In this document: positions 43,683 to 51,649 of the stretch, one piece after another
Layout of the letters: each line of letters opens with the position of its first letter
How positions within the stretch are numbered: position 1 is the first letter of the stretch
NCBI RefSeq assembly: GCF_037198285.1
Contig: NZ_CP147243.1
Location: 2,100,422 to 2,164,421, forward strand
Source: Haladaptatus sp. DJG-WS-42
Lineage (GTDB): Archaea > Halobacteriota > Halobacteria > Halobacteriales > Halococcaceae
Direction of reading: 5' to 3'
DNA length: 64,000 bases
Notes under the pieces: generated by a model
Databases searched by the model: none
What the model saw: only the letters and a program-made list of their open reading frames with translations
What the model was told of the DNA's origin: nothing
Program-made: the position numbers and the translations under genes

Positions 43683-44855
43683 ATGACACGCTCCGTATGG
43701 CTCAAAGCCGACGACACCGTCGGCGACTGGGAGGCGCGACGAAAACGAATCACTGCTGGGCTCGAAGCCGGTGTTGACTGGGTACTCGTCGATAGCGAGG
43801 ACGTTTCGAAAGTACGCGAACTCGGTCAGGTGAACGTCGCGGCGTTCGCAAACGGTGATGTCCACGTCATGGACGCAGAACCCGACGCGGTCGAAGACCT
43901 CCCCGACGTGACCATCGTCGGGAAAGAAGGCGAAGGCGACGGGACGGTTGACCTCCCCGCTGATTTCTCCGGCTCTGCTGACCTCTCTACCCTCCGCCGG
44001 AGCGACGAGCGCGCCCACGGTGCGTACGTCCGCATTCTCGACAAAGAGTACGAAGCGTTCGCGGAAGCCGCCGCCCACGACGCAGACTACACCATTGTCA
44101 TCGGCGAAGACTGGACCATCATCCCGCTCGAAAACCTTATCGCCCGCATCGGCGAGGAGACCGAACTCATCGCGGGCGTCCAGACCGCCCAAGAGGCGAA
44201 AACCGCCTTCGAGACCCTCGAACTCGGCGCGGATGCGGTGTTGCTCGACACCGACGACCCGGACGAGATTCGCCGCACGGTCGATGTGCGCGACGAATCA
44301 GAGCGCGAATCGCTCGACTTGCAGTGGGCGACCGTCACCGCAATCGAACAGACCGGCTCTGCAGACCGCGTCTGTGTCGATACGGGGTCACTGTTCGAAC
44401 ACGACGAAGGAATGCTCGTTGGCAGTATGAGCCGTGGGCTGTTTTTCGTCCACGCAGAGACTGCAGAGTCGCCGTACGTTGCCTCCCGGCCGTTCCGCGT
44501 GAACGCCGGTGCGGTCCACGCCTACGTTCGGACGCCAGACGGCGGCACGAAGTACCTCGCCGAACTCAAAAGCGGCGACGAGGTGCAGGTCGTCGATACG
44601 GCAGGTCACACCCGTGAGGCCATCGTCGGGCGGGCGAAAATCGAGAAGCGTCCGATGTTCCGGGTCGAAGCCGAAACGCAAACCGGCGACCGCATCGAAA
44701 CCCTCCTCCAGAATGCAGAGACCATCAAGGTCGCCACCTCTGAGGGCCGCAAGGCGGTCACCGACCTCGCGGTTGGCGATGAGGTGAAAATCTACTACGA
44801 AGACACGGCTCGCCACTTCGGGGAAGCCGTCGAAGAAAGCATCATCGAGAAGTAA
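43683..44855 (+). CDS. 3-dehydroquinate synthase II (archaeal type)
   Basis: A 390-residue enzyme that converts ADH to 3-dehydroquinate with NAD. It is unrelated to bacterial AroB. The protein starts TRSVWLKADDTVGDWEARRK, and has VDTGSLFEHDEGMLVGSMSRGLFFVHAET and the conserved FRVNAGAVHAYV block, with the terminal DUF/OB-like part. ATG start; the previous gene supplies its substrate. The convergent DUF7575-like gene begins immediately after its stop. Confidence 0.95.
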   Translation: MTRSVWLKADDTVGDWEARRKRITAGLEAGVDWVLVDSEDVSKVRELGQVNVAAFANGDVHVMDAEPDAVEDLPDVTIVGKEGEGDGTVDLPADFSGSADLSTLRRSDERAHGAYVRILDKEYEAFAEAAAHDADYTIVIGEDWTIIPLENLIARIGEETELIAGVQTAQEAKTAFETLELGADAVLLDTDDPDEIRRTVDVRDESERESLDLQWATVTAIEQTGSADRVCVDTGSLFEHDEGMLVGSMSRGLFFVHAETAESPYVASRPFRVNAGAVHAYVRTPDGGTKYLAELKSGDEVQVVDTAGHTREAIVGRAKIEKRPMFRVEAETQTGDRIETLLQNAETIKVATSEGRKAVTDLAVGDEVKIYYEDTARHFGEAVEESIIEK

Positions 44856-45275
44856 TCAGTTCACGTCGTCGCTCAACGTGGGCGGCAGTTCCGTCGTACA
44901 CCAGTGACAGAAGTTGAGTTCGGGGTCAACGTCTCGACCACACGCCGGACACCGCGTCCCCTCGACGACGGCTTTGACGGCCTGATTTTTCGTCGCTGCG
45001 AGGCGATAGGCGTCTATCATGCTGAGCGCCGTGATGAACAGTACCGTAAACGCGGCCTCGAGCGACAGCTGTTCGCTCGCGCGGCTGAGCGCAGCAATCG
45101 AGAGGTCCGCCGTCTGGACGGCCTGTTCTGGAATGACGAACGACGCCGTTGCAATCATCAACCCGAACCAGAGCAGTGCTCTCAGCCATTCACGGATGTA
45201 GACGTGACCAAGGCCGGGATAGACGAACGCCAACAGCGCCGCAAGCCACGGGCGCTTACGCGAGGTTTGCCCCAT
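44856..45275 (-). CDS. Membrane protein with C-terminal zinc ribbon
   Basis: A 139-residue protein: two to three membrane helices (ALLAFVYPGLGHVYIREWLR is the first, a TM2-like motif), then CPACGRDVDPELNFCHWC as a zinc ribbon near the end. It resembles DUF7575-type haloarchaeal proteins (from memory). ATG 45275 is chosen because GGAGG lies four bases upstream; a GTG at 45299 is possible. Co-directional with aroD, 53 bp downstream of it. Function unknown. Confidence 0.75.
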   Translation of the reverse strand: MGQTSRKRPWLAALLAFVYPGLGHVYIREWLRALLWFGLMIATASFVIPEQAVQTADLSIAALSRASEQLSLEAAFTVLFITALSMIDAYRLAATKNQAVKAVVEGTRCPACGRDVDPELNFCHWCTTELPPTLSDDVN

Positions 45276-45328
45276 TACTTCCTCCGTCTCGGTTGTCACC
45301 GTTTGTTAAACTTCCGAAGGTCACTGTC

Positions 45329-46009
45329 TTAGTCAGTACTGTCGAGTTTGTTGATGAGTGTGCGCATCGTTTCGAGGTCGTACTGCCCGGGTGCAGTCGC
45401 GTCTTCCGACCGAAGTGGCGCGTAGCCAATCCGCGACCCGTAGAGCGGTGCGACCACCCGAGAATGTCTGCCCACCTCGCCCATCGCCATCGTCGCCACG
45501 GCGTGGCCGTTCGCGTCGAACGTCCGGGTGGCGAACAGCACGTCGAGGACGTCGTCGAGCGAGGTTGCCGTACACGCGAGTTTCGCTACGTCGCCGTGGT
45601 CGCTCGCGGTTTTGAGCAAGTGACGAAGCTCGGCAATGGGTGGCGTTGTCTCGAAATCGTGCATCGAGACGATCGCGGTCGTGTCTGCCTCACGGGCGGC
45701 CGCAACGACGCGCTCGCCGTCTCCGTCTTCGATGGCCTTGAGTTCGATGTCAACCGCGCAGACGGCGTCGTGTTCGGCTGCTTCACAGAGGGCGTCGAGT
45801 CGGGCTGCGTCGTCTTTGGCCTCGCCGCCTTCCCAGTAGACGCGATTGGTCACGATGAGTGGCAACTCGCCGTCATAGTCGCGGAGCGCAGAGAGGGGGT
45901 CTGTGGCGAGATCCATCCGATATTCGACGGCGTCGGCCACGGAGCGGGCGTCGGGTTCGTCGCTGAGCGTCGCCGTACTCGCGGCGAGGACGAACTCGTC
46001 GAAATTCAT
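45329..46009 (-). CDS. aroD: 3-dehydroquinate dehydratase, type I
   Basis: A 226-residue class I dehydratase forming 3-dehydroshikimate through a Schiff base. The catalytic His lies in AIVSMHDFETTPP and the Schiff-base Lys in VAKLACTATSLDD. The N-terminal strand reads EFVLAASTATL and AVDIELKAI follows. ATG start at 46009. It continues the pathway from DHQ synthase II, which lies on the opposite strand 0.5 kb away, so the pathway genes are adjacent but not in one operon. Confidence 0.95.
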   Translation of the reverse strand: MNFDEFVLAASTATLSDEPDARSVADAVEYRMDLATDPLSALRDYDGELPLIVTNRVYWEGGEAKDDAARLDALCEAAEHDAVCAVDIELKAIEDGDGERVVAAAREADTTAIVSMHDFETTPPIAELRHLLKTASDHGDVAKLACTATSLDDVLDVLFATRTFDANGHAVATMAMGEVGRHSRVVAPLYGSRIGYAPLRSEDATAPGQYDLETMRTLINKLDSTD

Positions 46010-46280
46010 AGCTGAGTGTACGCGTTCAGATGGAAAAACGTACCCCTATCTTTTTCGTGGTGAGAATGCCGTCCGTTAGGACAGGCCTGAAGCCGCCAAT
46101 TCCTCCACAGTCTACCGCTGGGTGCAGGCTGAATACCCCACGACTGCGAATCATTAATTTGTGGACCTCGAGCAAGCCGATGTGGCGTCGCCAAGAACAT
46201 GCCACCGCCTCCACCAACGTTCCGTCATCGTAATCGAGCGACTGCACGCGGAGACGCTCTAAAATTGATGGATGGAGAGA
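46010..46280. other. Intergenic stretch, low-complexity to degenerate, no gene assigned
   Basis: 271 bases with lower GC than the flanks. Short open frames on both strands have no family signature and poor codon use. It could be the remnant of a mobile element, since the next intergenic gap holds an IS200/IS605-like end, but I cannot show it. Confidence 0.4.
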
Positions 46281-46721
46281 TTATTCGCTGGGCAGCTCGG
46301 TAACGCCGAGCTGTTGCATCAACCCGAGTGTGTCGATCATCGGCCATGCTTCCGCGATCTTTCCACCCGCAATACGGAAGAAAACCGTTCCATCCCAAGT
46401 TGCCGTCTCCCCCGTAGCGGGGATGCCCATGTATTCACCCTCGTGTGTGGCGGTATAGGTGATTCGCGCGGCCACCAAATCGTCCGCTGCGACCATCGAG
46501 GCGATGGTCGCCGTCATGTCAGGGAACGCCTCGTTCACTCCCCGAACGTACTGATCGATGGCGTCGTGGCCAGTCAGATCCTCGGCGCCAGGAGCGCTGT
46601 GAATAACGACATCGCTCGCGTAAATCTCCCAGAGGACGTCATGATCGTTTCCGTTGATGAACTCCTCGTAGAGTCTCCGAACGAGTGTCTGGTTTGCCTC
46701 CACCGCTGTTGTCGCTGCCAT
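46281..46721 (-). CDS. SnoaL-like ester cyclase / NTF2-fold protein
   Basis: A 146-residue protein starting MAATTAVEANQTLVRRLYEE. The pattern NGNDHDVLWEIYASDVVIHS, GHDAIDQYVRGVNEAFPDM and WDGTVFFRIAGGKIAEAWPM is that of SnoaL-type polyketide cyclases, widespread small enzymes or binders with a cone-shaped pocket. ATG 46721 is fixed by GGAGGAG six bases upstream, an unusual bacterial-style site. The base composition is lower than the neighbours and the gene lies between two odd intergenic stretches, which suggests acquisition from bacteria. Confidence 0.85.
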   Translation of the reverse strand: MAATTAVEANQTLVRRLYEEFINGNDHDVLWEIYASDVVIHSAPGAEDLTGHDAIDQYVRGVNEAFPDMTATIASMVAADDLVAARITYTATHEGEYMGIPATGETATWDGTVFFRIAGGKIAEAWPMIDTLGLMQQLGVTELPSE

Positions 46722-46868
46722 GGTTTTCTCCTCCAATCAGGCGTTCGCCTCTACCGGTCGCGCTTCCTGCTTGTCAACACCGCGAACGCCAGTATTATTT
46801 CGACCCGAACAATGTTAAATGTCACCACATGTCATGCAGGTCCGACGCGAAAGTGACGACGATTGACT

Positions 46869-46910
46869 AGGCTTCCTCATGCAGGAGAAGCCTCGCCGTT
46901 TACGGGGAGG
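46869..46910. mobile_element. Possible right end of an IS200/IS605-family element (remnant)
   Basis: Two abutting hairpins: AGGCTTC/GAAGCCT (46869-46893) and CCTCGCCGT/ACGGGGAGG (46891-46910, one mismatch, TT loop), followed by ATGTCAC at the methylase stop codon. Subterminal hairpins of this look mark IS1341-type ends in haloarchaea (from memory). No transposase frame remains. Confidence 0.45.
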
Positions 46911-46916
46911 ACGATG

Positions 46917-47954
46917 TCACTCAGTGTGGCTCTCGTGGCGGACGAGATAGCCGTCTTCGCGGGGTTCGATCTCGTCGATGTCGTAGAGCAAGATGTTGCG
47001 CTCTTGTTTGGTGACCACGGAGAAGTCGTAATGGGCAGCGTCGTAGTCGAGCGATTCGCCCGTCGCAGCTCGTGCGGTGGCAAAGTCGCGGTGTGAGTCG
47101 AGCCGGTTTTCAATTCGTTCGCGGGCGAGTTCGGGCGCGTTCTCGACGCGGTCGTCGAATTGCTCGATAAGGGTGTCGTCGAGTTCGTAGCCTACCGAGC
47201 TTCGCCCCGCGACCATCGCCGCGAGGGTGGTCGTTCCGGTTCCCCAGAACGGGTCGAGGACGGTGTCGCCGTACACCGAATACATGTGAATGAGGCGAAG
47301 CGGGATTTCGAGTGGGTAGGCCGCAGACCGCTCTCGATTCGCCCCATCCAGCGACTGCCCGGTTCCTTGGATGTCCGTCCAGAGGTCTGAGAACCACTCG
47401 TTTCGTTCTTCCCAGAAGAAGGCGCTCTCGTAGCGTTCTGCACAGCCGGGGTCGAACTCGCGGGTGCCGCCGTTTCGAAACACGAGGATGTACTCGTGTT
47501 CGAGCGTCGCGTAGGCGTTCGACGGAAGCATCCCCGACCCCATGAACTTCGTCAGCCGATTTGAGGGTTTTCGCCAGAGGATGTCGGGGAGGACCGAAAA
47601 GCCGCGCTCGCGCATTTCATCGATGACGGCGACGTGGTTCGGAAAGAGCTGAAACTCGCCGCCAATCGAGCGGGTGGCGTCGCCAATATTGATGCAGGCG
47701 ATGCCACCGGGGCGGAGGACGCGCTTGAGTTCGTCCCAGACCGGGGCGAGAGCGTCGTGCATAGCGTCGAAGGCGTCGTCACCCTCGCCCGAGTCGAGGT
47801 GGGATTCGACCGTCGAATCGAGCGACGAAAACAGGCCGTCCCACATCGCTATCATCGGATAGGGCGGAGAGGTGACGACGAGGTCGACTACACCCTCGTC
47901 TACGTGTGCCATCTCGCGGGCGTCCGACGCGTAGATGGCGTGGTCGGTCTGCAT
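46917..47954 (-). CDS. Orphan DNA (cytosine-N4 type) methyltransferase, probably CTAG-specific
   Basis: A 345-residue amino-methyltransferase of beta order: catalytic TSPPY at 28-32 comes first, and the SAM-binding FxGxG motif (DPFWGTGTTT, about residue 228) comes last. No restriction gene is nearby. Its layout matches the conserved haloarchaeal orphan methylase related to Haloferax HVO_0794, which modifies CTAG (family knowledge; the specificity here is inferred). ATG start at 47954. A possible IS end abuts its 3' end; whether the C-terminus was altered cannot be told. Confidence 0.87.
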   Translation of the reverse strand: MQTDHAIYASDAREMAHVDEGVVDLVVTSPPYPMIAMWDGLFSSLDSTVESHLDSGEGDDAFDAMHDALAPVWDELKRVLRPGGIACINIGDATRSIGGEFQLFPNHVAVIDEMRERGFSVLPDILWRKPSNRLTKFMGSGMLPSNAYATLEHEYILVFRNGGTREFDPGCAERYESAFFWEERNEWFSDLWTDIQGTGQSLDGANRERSAAYPLEIPLRLIHMYSVYGDTVLDPFWGTGTTTLAAMVAGRSSVGYELDDTLIEQFDDRVENAPELARERIENRLDSHRDFATARAATGESLDYDAAHYDFSVVTKQERNILLYDIDEIEPREDGYLVRHESHTE

Positions 47955-48040
47955 GGACGTGCAGTCGGGACCCGGGGGTACGTGTCTTGCGGTCTCTCGA
48001 CTCGGCGGTGATGAAAAATCCGAAAAAACGACTGGCGAAC

Positions 48041-49015
48041 TTACGCCATCGGTACGTCCTGCTCGGCTTCGAGCAGTTCGTGGTAGCGGTTGCGGATGGT
48101 GACTTCGCTGATGTCTGCGACTTCGCTCACGGCGGCTTGCGTTGTCTTCTCGTTGGTGAGCAGTGCAGCGGCGTAGACGGCGGCAGCGGCGAGGCCGACC
48201 GGCGATTTGCCGCTGTGGACGCCCTGTTCTTTCGCGTTGCGAAGGAGCTGGCGGGCGCGGTGTTCTGCTTCCTCAGAAAGGTCGAGCGAGGAGGCAAAGC
48301 GCGGGACGTAGCTCTCTGGGTCAGCGGGACGCACTTCGAGGCCGAGTTCGCGCACGACGTAGCGGTAGGTGCGCGCGATTTCGCTCTTTTCAACGCGGGA
48401 GACCTCTGCAATCTCGTCGAGACTGCGGGGCATGCTCGCTTGGCGGGCGGCGGCGTAGACGGCGGAGGTGGCGACGCCCTCGATGGAGCGGCCGGGAAGC
48501 AGGTCTTCGGTGAGTGCGCGGCGGTAGATGACCGAGGCGGTCTCACGAACGTTGTTCGGGAGGCCGAGTGCGGAGGCCATGCGGTCGATTTCGCCGAGCG
48601 CCTGTTTCAGGTTGCGTTCCTTGCTGTCGCGGGTGCGGAAGCGTTCGTTCCACTTGCGAAGCCGCTGCATCTTCGCGCGCTGGCGGCTGCCCAGCGACTT
48701 GCCGTATGCGTCCTTGTCGCGCCAGTCGATGTTCGTTGACAGTCCCTTGTCGTGCATGGTGTTGGTCGTCGGTGCGCCAACACGCGATTTTTTATCCTTC
48801 TCGCGGGCGTCGAATGCACGCCATTCCGGGCCGCGGTCGATTTCGTCTTCGTCGACGACGAGGCCACAGTCCTGACAGACCGTTTCGCCGTGGGTAGAGT
48901 CGGCGACGACCTTGCCGGAGCCACATTCTGGGCAGTCGAGTTTACTGCCCGATTCCTGTTCTTTCTCGCTCTCTTCTTGGTTTGCTCGGGTTCGTGTTCG
49001 AGTGTGTTCTCTCAT
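48041..49015 (-). CDS. tfb: Transcription initiation factor TFB
   Basis: A 324-residue archaeal TFIIB that bridges TBP-bound promoters and RNA polymerase. An Arg/Glu-rich leader precedes the zinc ribbon (C28, C31, C47, C50), then the B-reader region GPEWRAFDAREKDKKSRVGA, and two cyclin repeats (about 120-215 and 225-315). A C-terminal HTH ends in EVTIRNRYHELLE. Haloarchaea carry several TFBs; which paralogue this is cannot be told. ATG start, with a TTATATAA box about 85 bp upstream. Confidence 0.97.
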   Translation of the reverse strand: MREHTRTRTRANQEESEKEQESGSKLDCPECGSGKVVADSTHGETVCQDCGLVVDEDEIDRGPEWRAFDAREKDKKSRVGAPTTNTMHDKGLSTNIDWRDKDAYGKSLGSRQRAKMQRLRKWNERFRTRDSKERNLKQALGEIDRMASALGLPNNVRETASVIYRRALTEDLLPGRSIEGVATSAVYAAARQASMPRSLDEIAEVSRVEKSEIARTYRYVVRELGLEVRPADPESYVPRFASSLDLSEEAEHRARQLLRNAKEQGVHSGKSPVGLAAAAVYAAALLTNEKTTQAAVSEVADISEVTIRNRYHELLEAEQDVPMA

Positions 49016-49099
49016 GGGTGTGCGCTGGCGGGGGCTGTCCGGGAAGCGTATCTGAAGAAATCCCGGATGGCTGTCCGTGGCCCGGGCTTCGGACGAAAC

Positions 49100-49107
49100 T
49101 TATATAA
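49100..49107. promoter_or_regulatory. TATA box between tfb and the NTPase gene
   Basis: TTATATAA, palindromic and so readable both ways, about 85 bp from the tfb start. It may serve tfb (minus strand), giving a leader near 60 nt. Confidence 0.5.
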
Positions 49108-49181
49108 CCGTTTTGGTTCTCTGCCCCGAACCCGGACGAAACCAGAAAATATGGCCGTTTCAGCCCAAACTAGCACAAGTG

Positions 49182-49188
49182 TTATATA
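49182..49188 (+). promoter_or_regulatory. TATA box of the NTPase gene
   Basis: TTATATA in GTGTTATATATTGTC, about 64 bp before ATG 49249. A second strong box in the same 233-bp gap. Confidence 0.5.
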
Positions 49189-49248
49189 TTGTCATGGTCG
49201 GCCGGACGGATATCAACGGCCAAGTGCCCGGCCCACCACCGCCCTGCT

Positions 49249-49758
49249 ATGCGAGTGGGCGTCGGCAGTCAGAATCCAGTCAAAGTTCGGGCGACAGAAC
49301 GCGCCGTGGGCGACGTACTCTCTACGACCGTCGAGGCCGTCGCCGTCGAGTCAGGCGTGGGCGAACAGCCCTATGGCCTCGACGAAACCATCACAGGGGC
49401 CGAAAATCGGGCGCGTGCCGTGCTCGACACCGGCGATTACGAGCTCGGCGTCGGCATCGAGGGTGGGGTTGCACCCATCGAGGGCGACCTGTACCTCGTC
49501 ATGTGGGCGGCCGTTACCGACGGCGAAATCGTGGGAAAAGGCGCAGGCCCGAGCCTCGTGTTGCCAGACGCTATCGCCACACGCATTGAGGAAGGCGAAG
49601 AACTCGGGCCGGTCATGGACGACGTACTCGACATGACCAACGTCGCGAAAAAACAGGGCGCTGCGGGCGCGCTGACGGCGGGCGTCGTTGACCGTGAGGA
49701 CGCACTGACCCACGCCGTGGCCGGGGCACTCGGCCCCTTCGTTTCGTCGCTCTACTAG
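49249..49758 (+). CDS. Inosine/xanthosine triphosphatase (DUF84/YjjX family)
   Basis: A 169-residue house-cleaning NTPase that removes non-canonical purine nucleotides. The start VGVGSQNPVKVRATERAVGD, then LDETITGAENRARAVLD, GIEGGVAPIEG and the terminal ALTHAVAGALGPF are the family pattern. ATG at 49249; the frame upstream of it is not coding-like. Convergent with the AglD-like gene; the two genes share one CTAG as both stop codons. Confidence 0.92.
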   Translation: MRVGVGSQNPVKVRATERAVGDVLSTTVEAVAVESGVGEQPYGLDETITGAENRARAVLDTGDYELGVGIEGGVAPIEGDLYLVMWAAVTDGEIVGKGAGPSLVLPDAIATRIEEGEELGPVMDDVLDMTNVAKKQGAAGALTAGVVDREDALTHAVAGALGPFVSSLY

Positions 49759-51575
49759 TTATCGACGGCCTCGACCTCTGGCACGTCACGACTCTCTTTG
49801 ACCGCGGTCGTAAGCGAGACGTTGAGCAGCAACATTGAGGCGACGCCGCCGATGACCGTCACGATGTTTTTCACGGCGTGGTCAACGATTGCCGCGCCGA
49901 GGGCGAGTTCCCACGAGACGGGGAGGAGTGCGACCACCAGTAGCGAAAACGCCCCTTCGTAGAGGCCAACGCCGCCGGGTGAGAGCGGGAGGACTTTCGC
50001 CAAGTTCCCAACGCTCACCGCGAAGAAGCCAACGGCGAGCAGCGTCGTGAACGGCAAGTCAACACCGAAGGCGGCGAACACGAGGACGGCGGTGAGCACG
50101 TCGAGCGTCCAAATGAGGAGGCTACTCGCGCCCACGCGGGCGAACGCTCGCTTGTCGTTCGCGACGACCTGCACGTCACCGGCGAATCGCTCTAAGACGC
50201 CCGCCACGTAGTCCGCATACGAGTCGTTGCTGATGCGAGTGATGAACGACCGAATGTAGTTGCGGTCGGTGCGCGCGGAGGCGACGATGAGCGCCGTCAC
50301 GGAGATGGCCGCAGCGCCGACAAATCCGGCGAGGTAGAGGGCGTATCGCCCACTCTGACCGCGCTCGCCGCTGATTTGTGCGATGGCTTGGGTGAAGCCG
50401 TCGACGCTCGTAAAGCCGGTGAGTGCGAGCAGGATGAACACCGACCCGGCGAGCACTGTGATGGTGAGCAAGTCGAACACCCGTTCGACGGCGAGTGACG
50501 CAAAGCCGGAGGGATACGGCACTTTCCGCCGGGTCTTAACGACGTAGGCGCGCACCCCGTCACCGAGCCGGGCGGGGAACACGAGGTTCCCGGTTTGGCT
50601 GATGAAGATTGCGCCGGTCAGAAAGCCGGTCTTCTCGCGGAAGCCCAGTTTGTCAAGGATGTCCTTATAACGCGCTCCGCGAAGCGGCCACGAGACGAGG
50701 TAGACAACCGCGGCGATGCCGATGAGGACGGGGTCTGCGCCCTGCATCTCGGTGATGACCTGACTGAAGTCGAGGTACTGGGTCATCAACACGAGCGCAA
50801 CGAGGGTGAGCACTGTCCCCGCCGCGAGCGTCGTGGTGCGGTTGATTCTTGGATTCACTGAGAACTCGTACCAGACGCGCAGAATCTGACTGCCCATCCC
50901 GAACACGTCGCGGACGAGGTCGACCTTCGTGTCCTCCATCGGCGTCCAATCGACGGCGAACTCGTTGATGCGGTAACCCTCCTTCTGGGCGCGTACGAGA
51001 ACTTCCGTGTCCCAGAACCAGTGGTTGTCCTCCACGTCGTCCATAATCGAGAACAGCGCCTCGCGGTCGAACGCTTTGAACCCACACTGGTGGTCGAGCA
51101 GGTCAGAGGGCAGGAACAACCGCGTGAGGGTGTTGAATCCCTTGCTCGGAATCCCGCGCTTTGCAGGACGGTCGATTTCATTGCCCGGCATCCACCGCGA
51201 CCCGGTTGCGATGTCGTACTCGCCGGAGCGAACGCTCTCGACGAGTTCTTCTAGATGCCGCATATCCGTCGCCAGGTCCGTGTCGAAGTAGACTAACGTA
51301 CTGCCGTGGGACGCCTCGAACGCGCGTTCGAGCGCGCCACCACGGCCGAGTCGTTCGTCTGAGTGGAAGTGTCGAACCGCAGGGTAGGCCGCTTCCATCT
51401 CGTCTGCGAGTTCCGGGGTGCGGTCGTCACACCCGTCTTCTGCGACGATGACTTCGAACGAGCCGGGGGGAAGAAATGATGCGAGCGTGTCGAGCGTGGT
51501 TTTCACCGTGTGCTCGATGGTTTTCTCCTCGTTGTAGGCGGGGAGAACAACGCTCACTTCAACGTCTTGGCTCAT
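49755..51575 (-). CDS. AglD-like glycosyltransferase fused to a flippase-type membrane domain
   Basis: A 606-residue protein. The N-terminal half is a GT2 dolichol-phosphate glycosyltransferase (VSVVLPAYNEEKTIEHTV at the start, DxD as D98-T-D100, later LLDHQCGFKAFDREA). The C-terminal half has eight or more helices of the lysylphosphatidylglycerol-synthase/UPF0104 type. Haloferax AglD has this layout and helps add the final mannose to the S-layer N-glycan (family knowledge). Which sugar is used here is open. ATG 51575 preferred to GTG 51593. Other agl genes are not in the window. Confidence 0.88.
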   Translation of the reverse strand: MSQDVEVSVVLPAYNEEKTIEHTVKTTLDTLASFLPPGSFEVIVAEDGCDDRTPELADEMEAAYPAVRHFHSDERLGRGGALERAFEASHGSTLVYFDTDLATDMRHLEELVESVRSGEYDIATGSRWMPGNEIDRPAKRGIPSKGFNTLTRLFLPSDLLDHQCGFKAFDREALFSIMDDVEDNHWFWDTEVLVRAQKEGYRINEFAVDWTPMEDTKVDLVRDVFGMGSQILRVWYEFSVNPRINRTTTLAAGTVLTLVALVLMTQYLDFSQVITEMQGADPVLIGIAAVVYLVSWPLRGARYKDILDKLGFREKTGFLTGAIFISQTGNLVFPARLGDGVRAYVVKTRRKVPYPSGFASLAVERVFDLLTITVLAGSVFILLALTGFTSVDGFTQAIAQISGERGQSGRYALYLAGFVGAAAISVTALIVASARTDRNYIRSFITRISNDSYADYVAGVLERFAGDVQVVANDKRAFARVGASSLLIWTLDVLTAVLVFAAFGVDLPFTTLLAVGFFAVSVGNLAKVLPLSPGGVGLYEGAFSLLVVALLPVSWELALGAAIVDHAVKNIVTVIGGVASMLLLNVSLTTAVKESRDVPEVEAVDN

Positions 51576-51649
51576 TATTCGAAATTCAGCCACCGACTCC
51601 TAAAGCACTTCTGGCCTGCTCTCAGCGCCCAAACCAATCGAGATGCAGA

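Noticed and set aside
46030-46233. Short frame in the gap after aroD
   Set aside because: Codon use is poor and there is no similarity to known transposases or other families; kept only as an intergenic note.
49755-49758. Recombination or attachment site at the shared CTAG
   Set aside because: There are no flanking direct repeats or integrase; it is simply the overlap of two stop codons.
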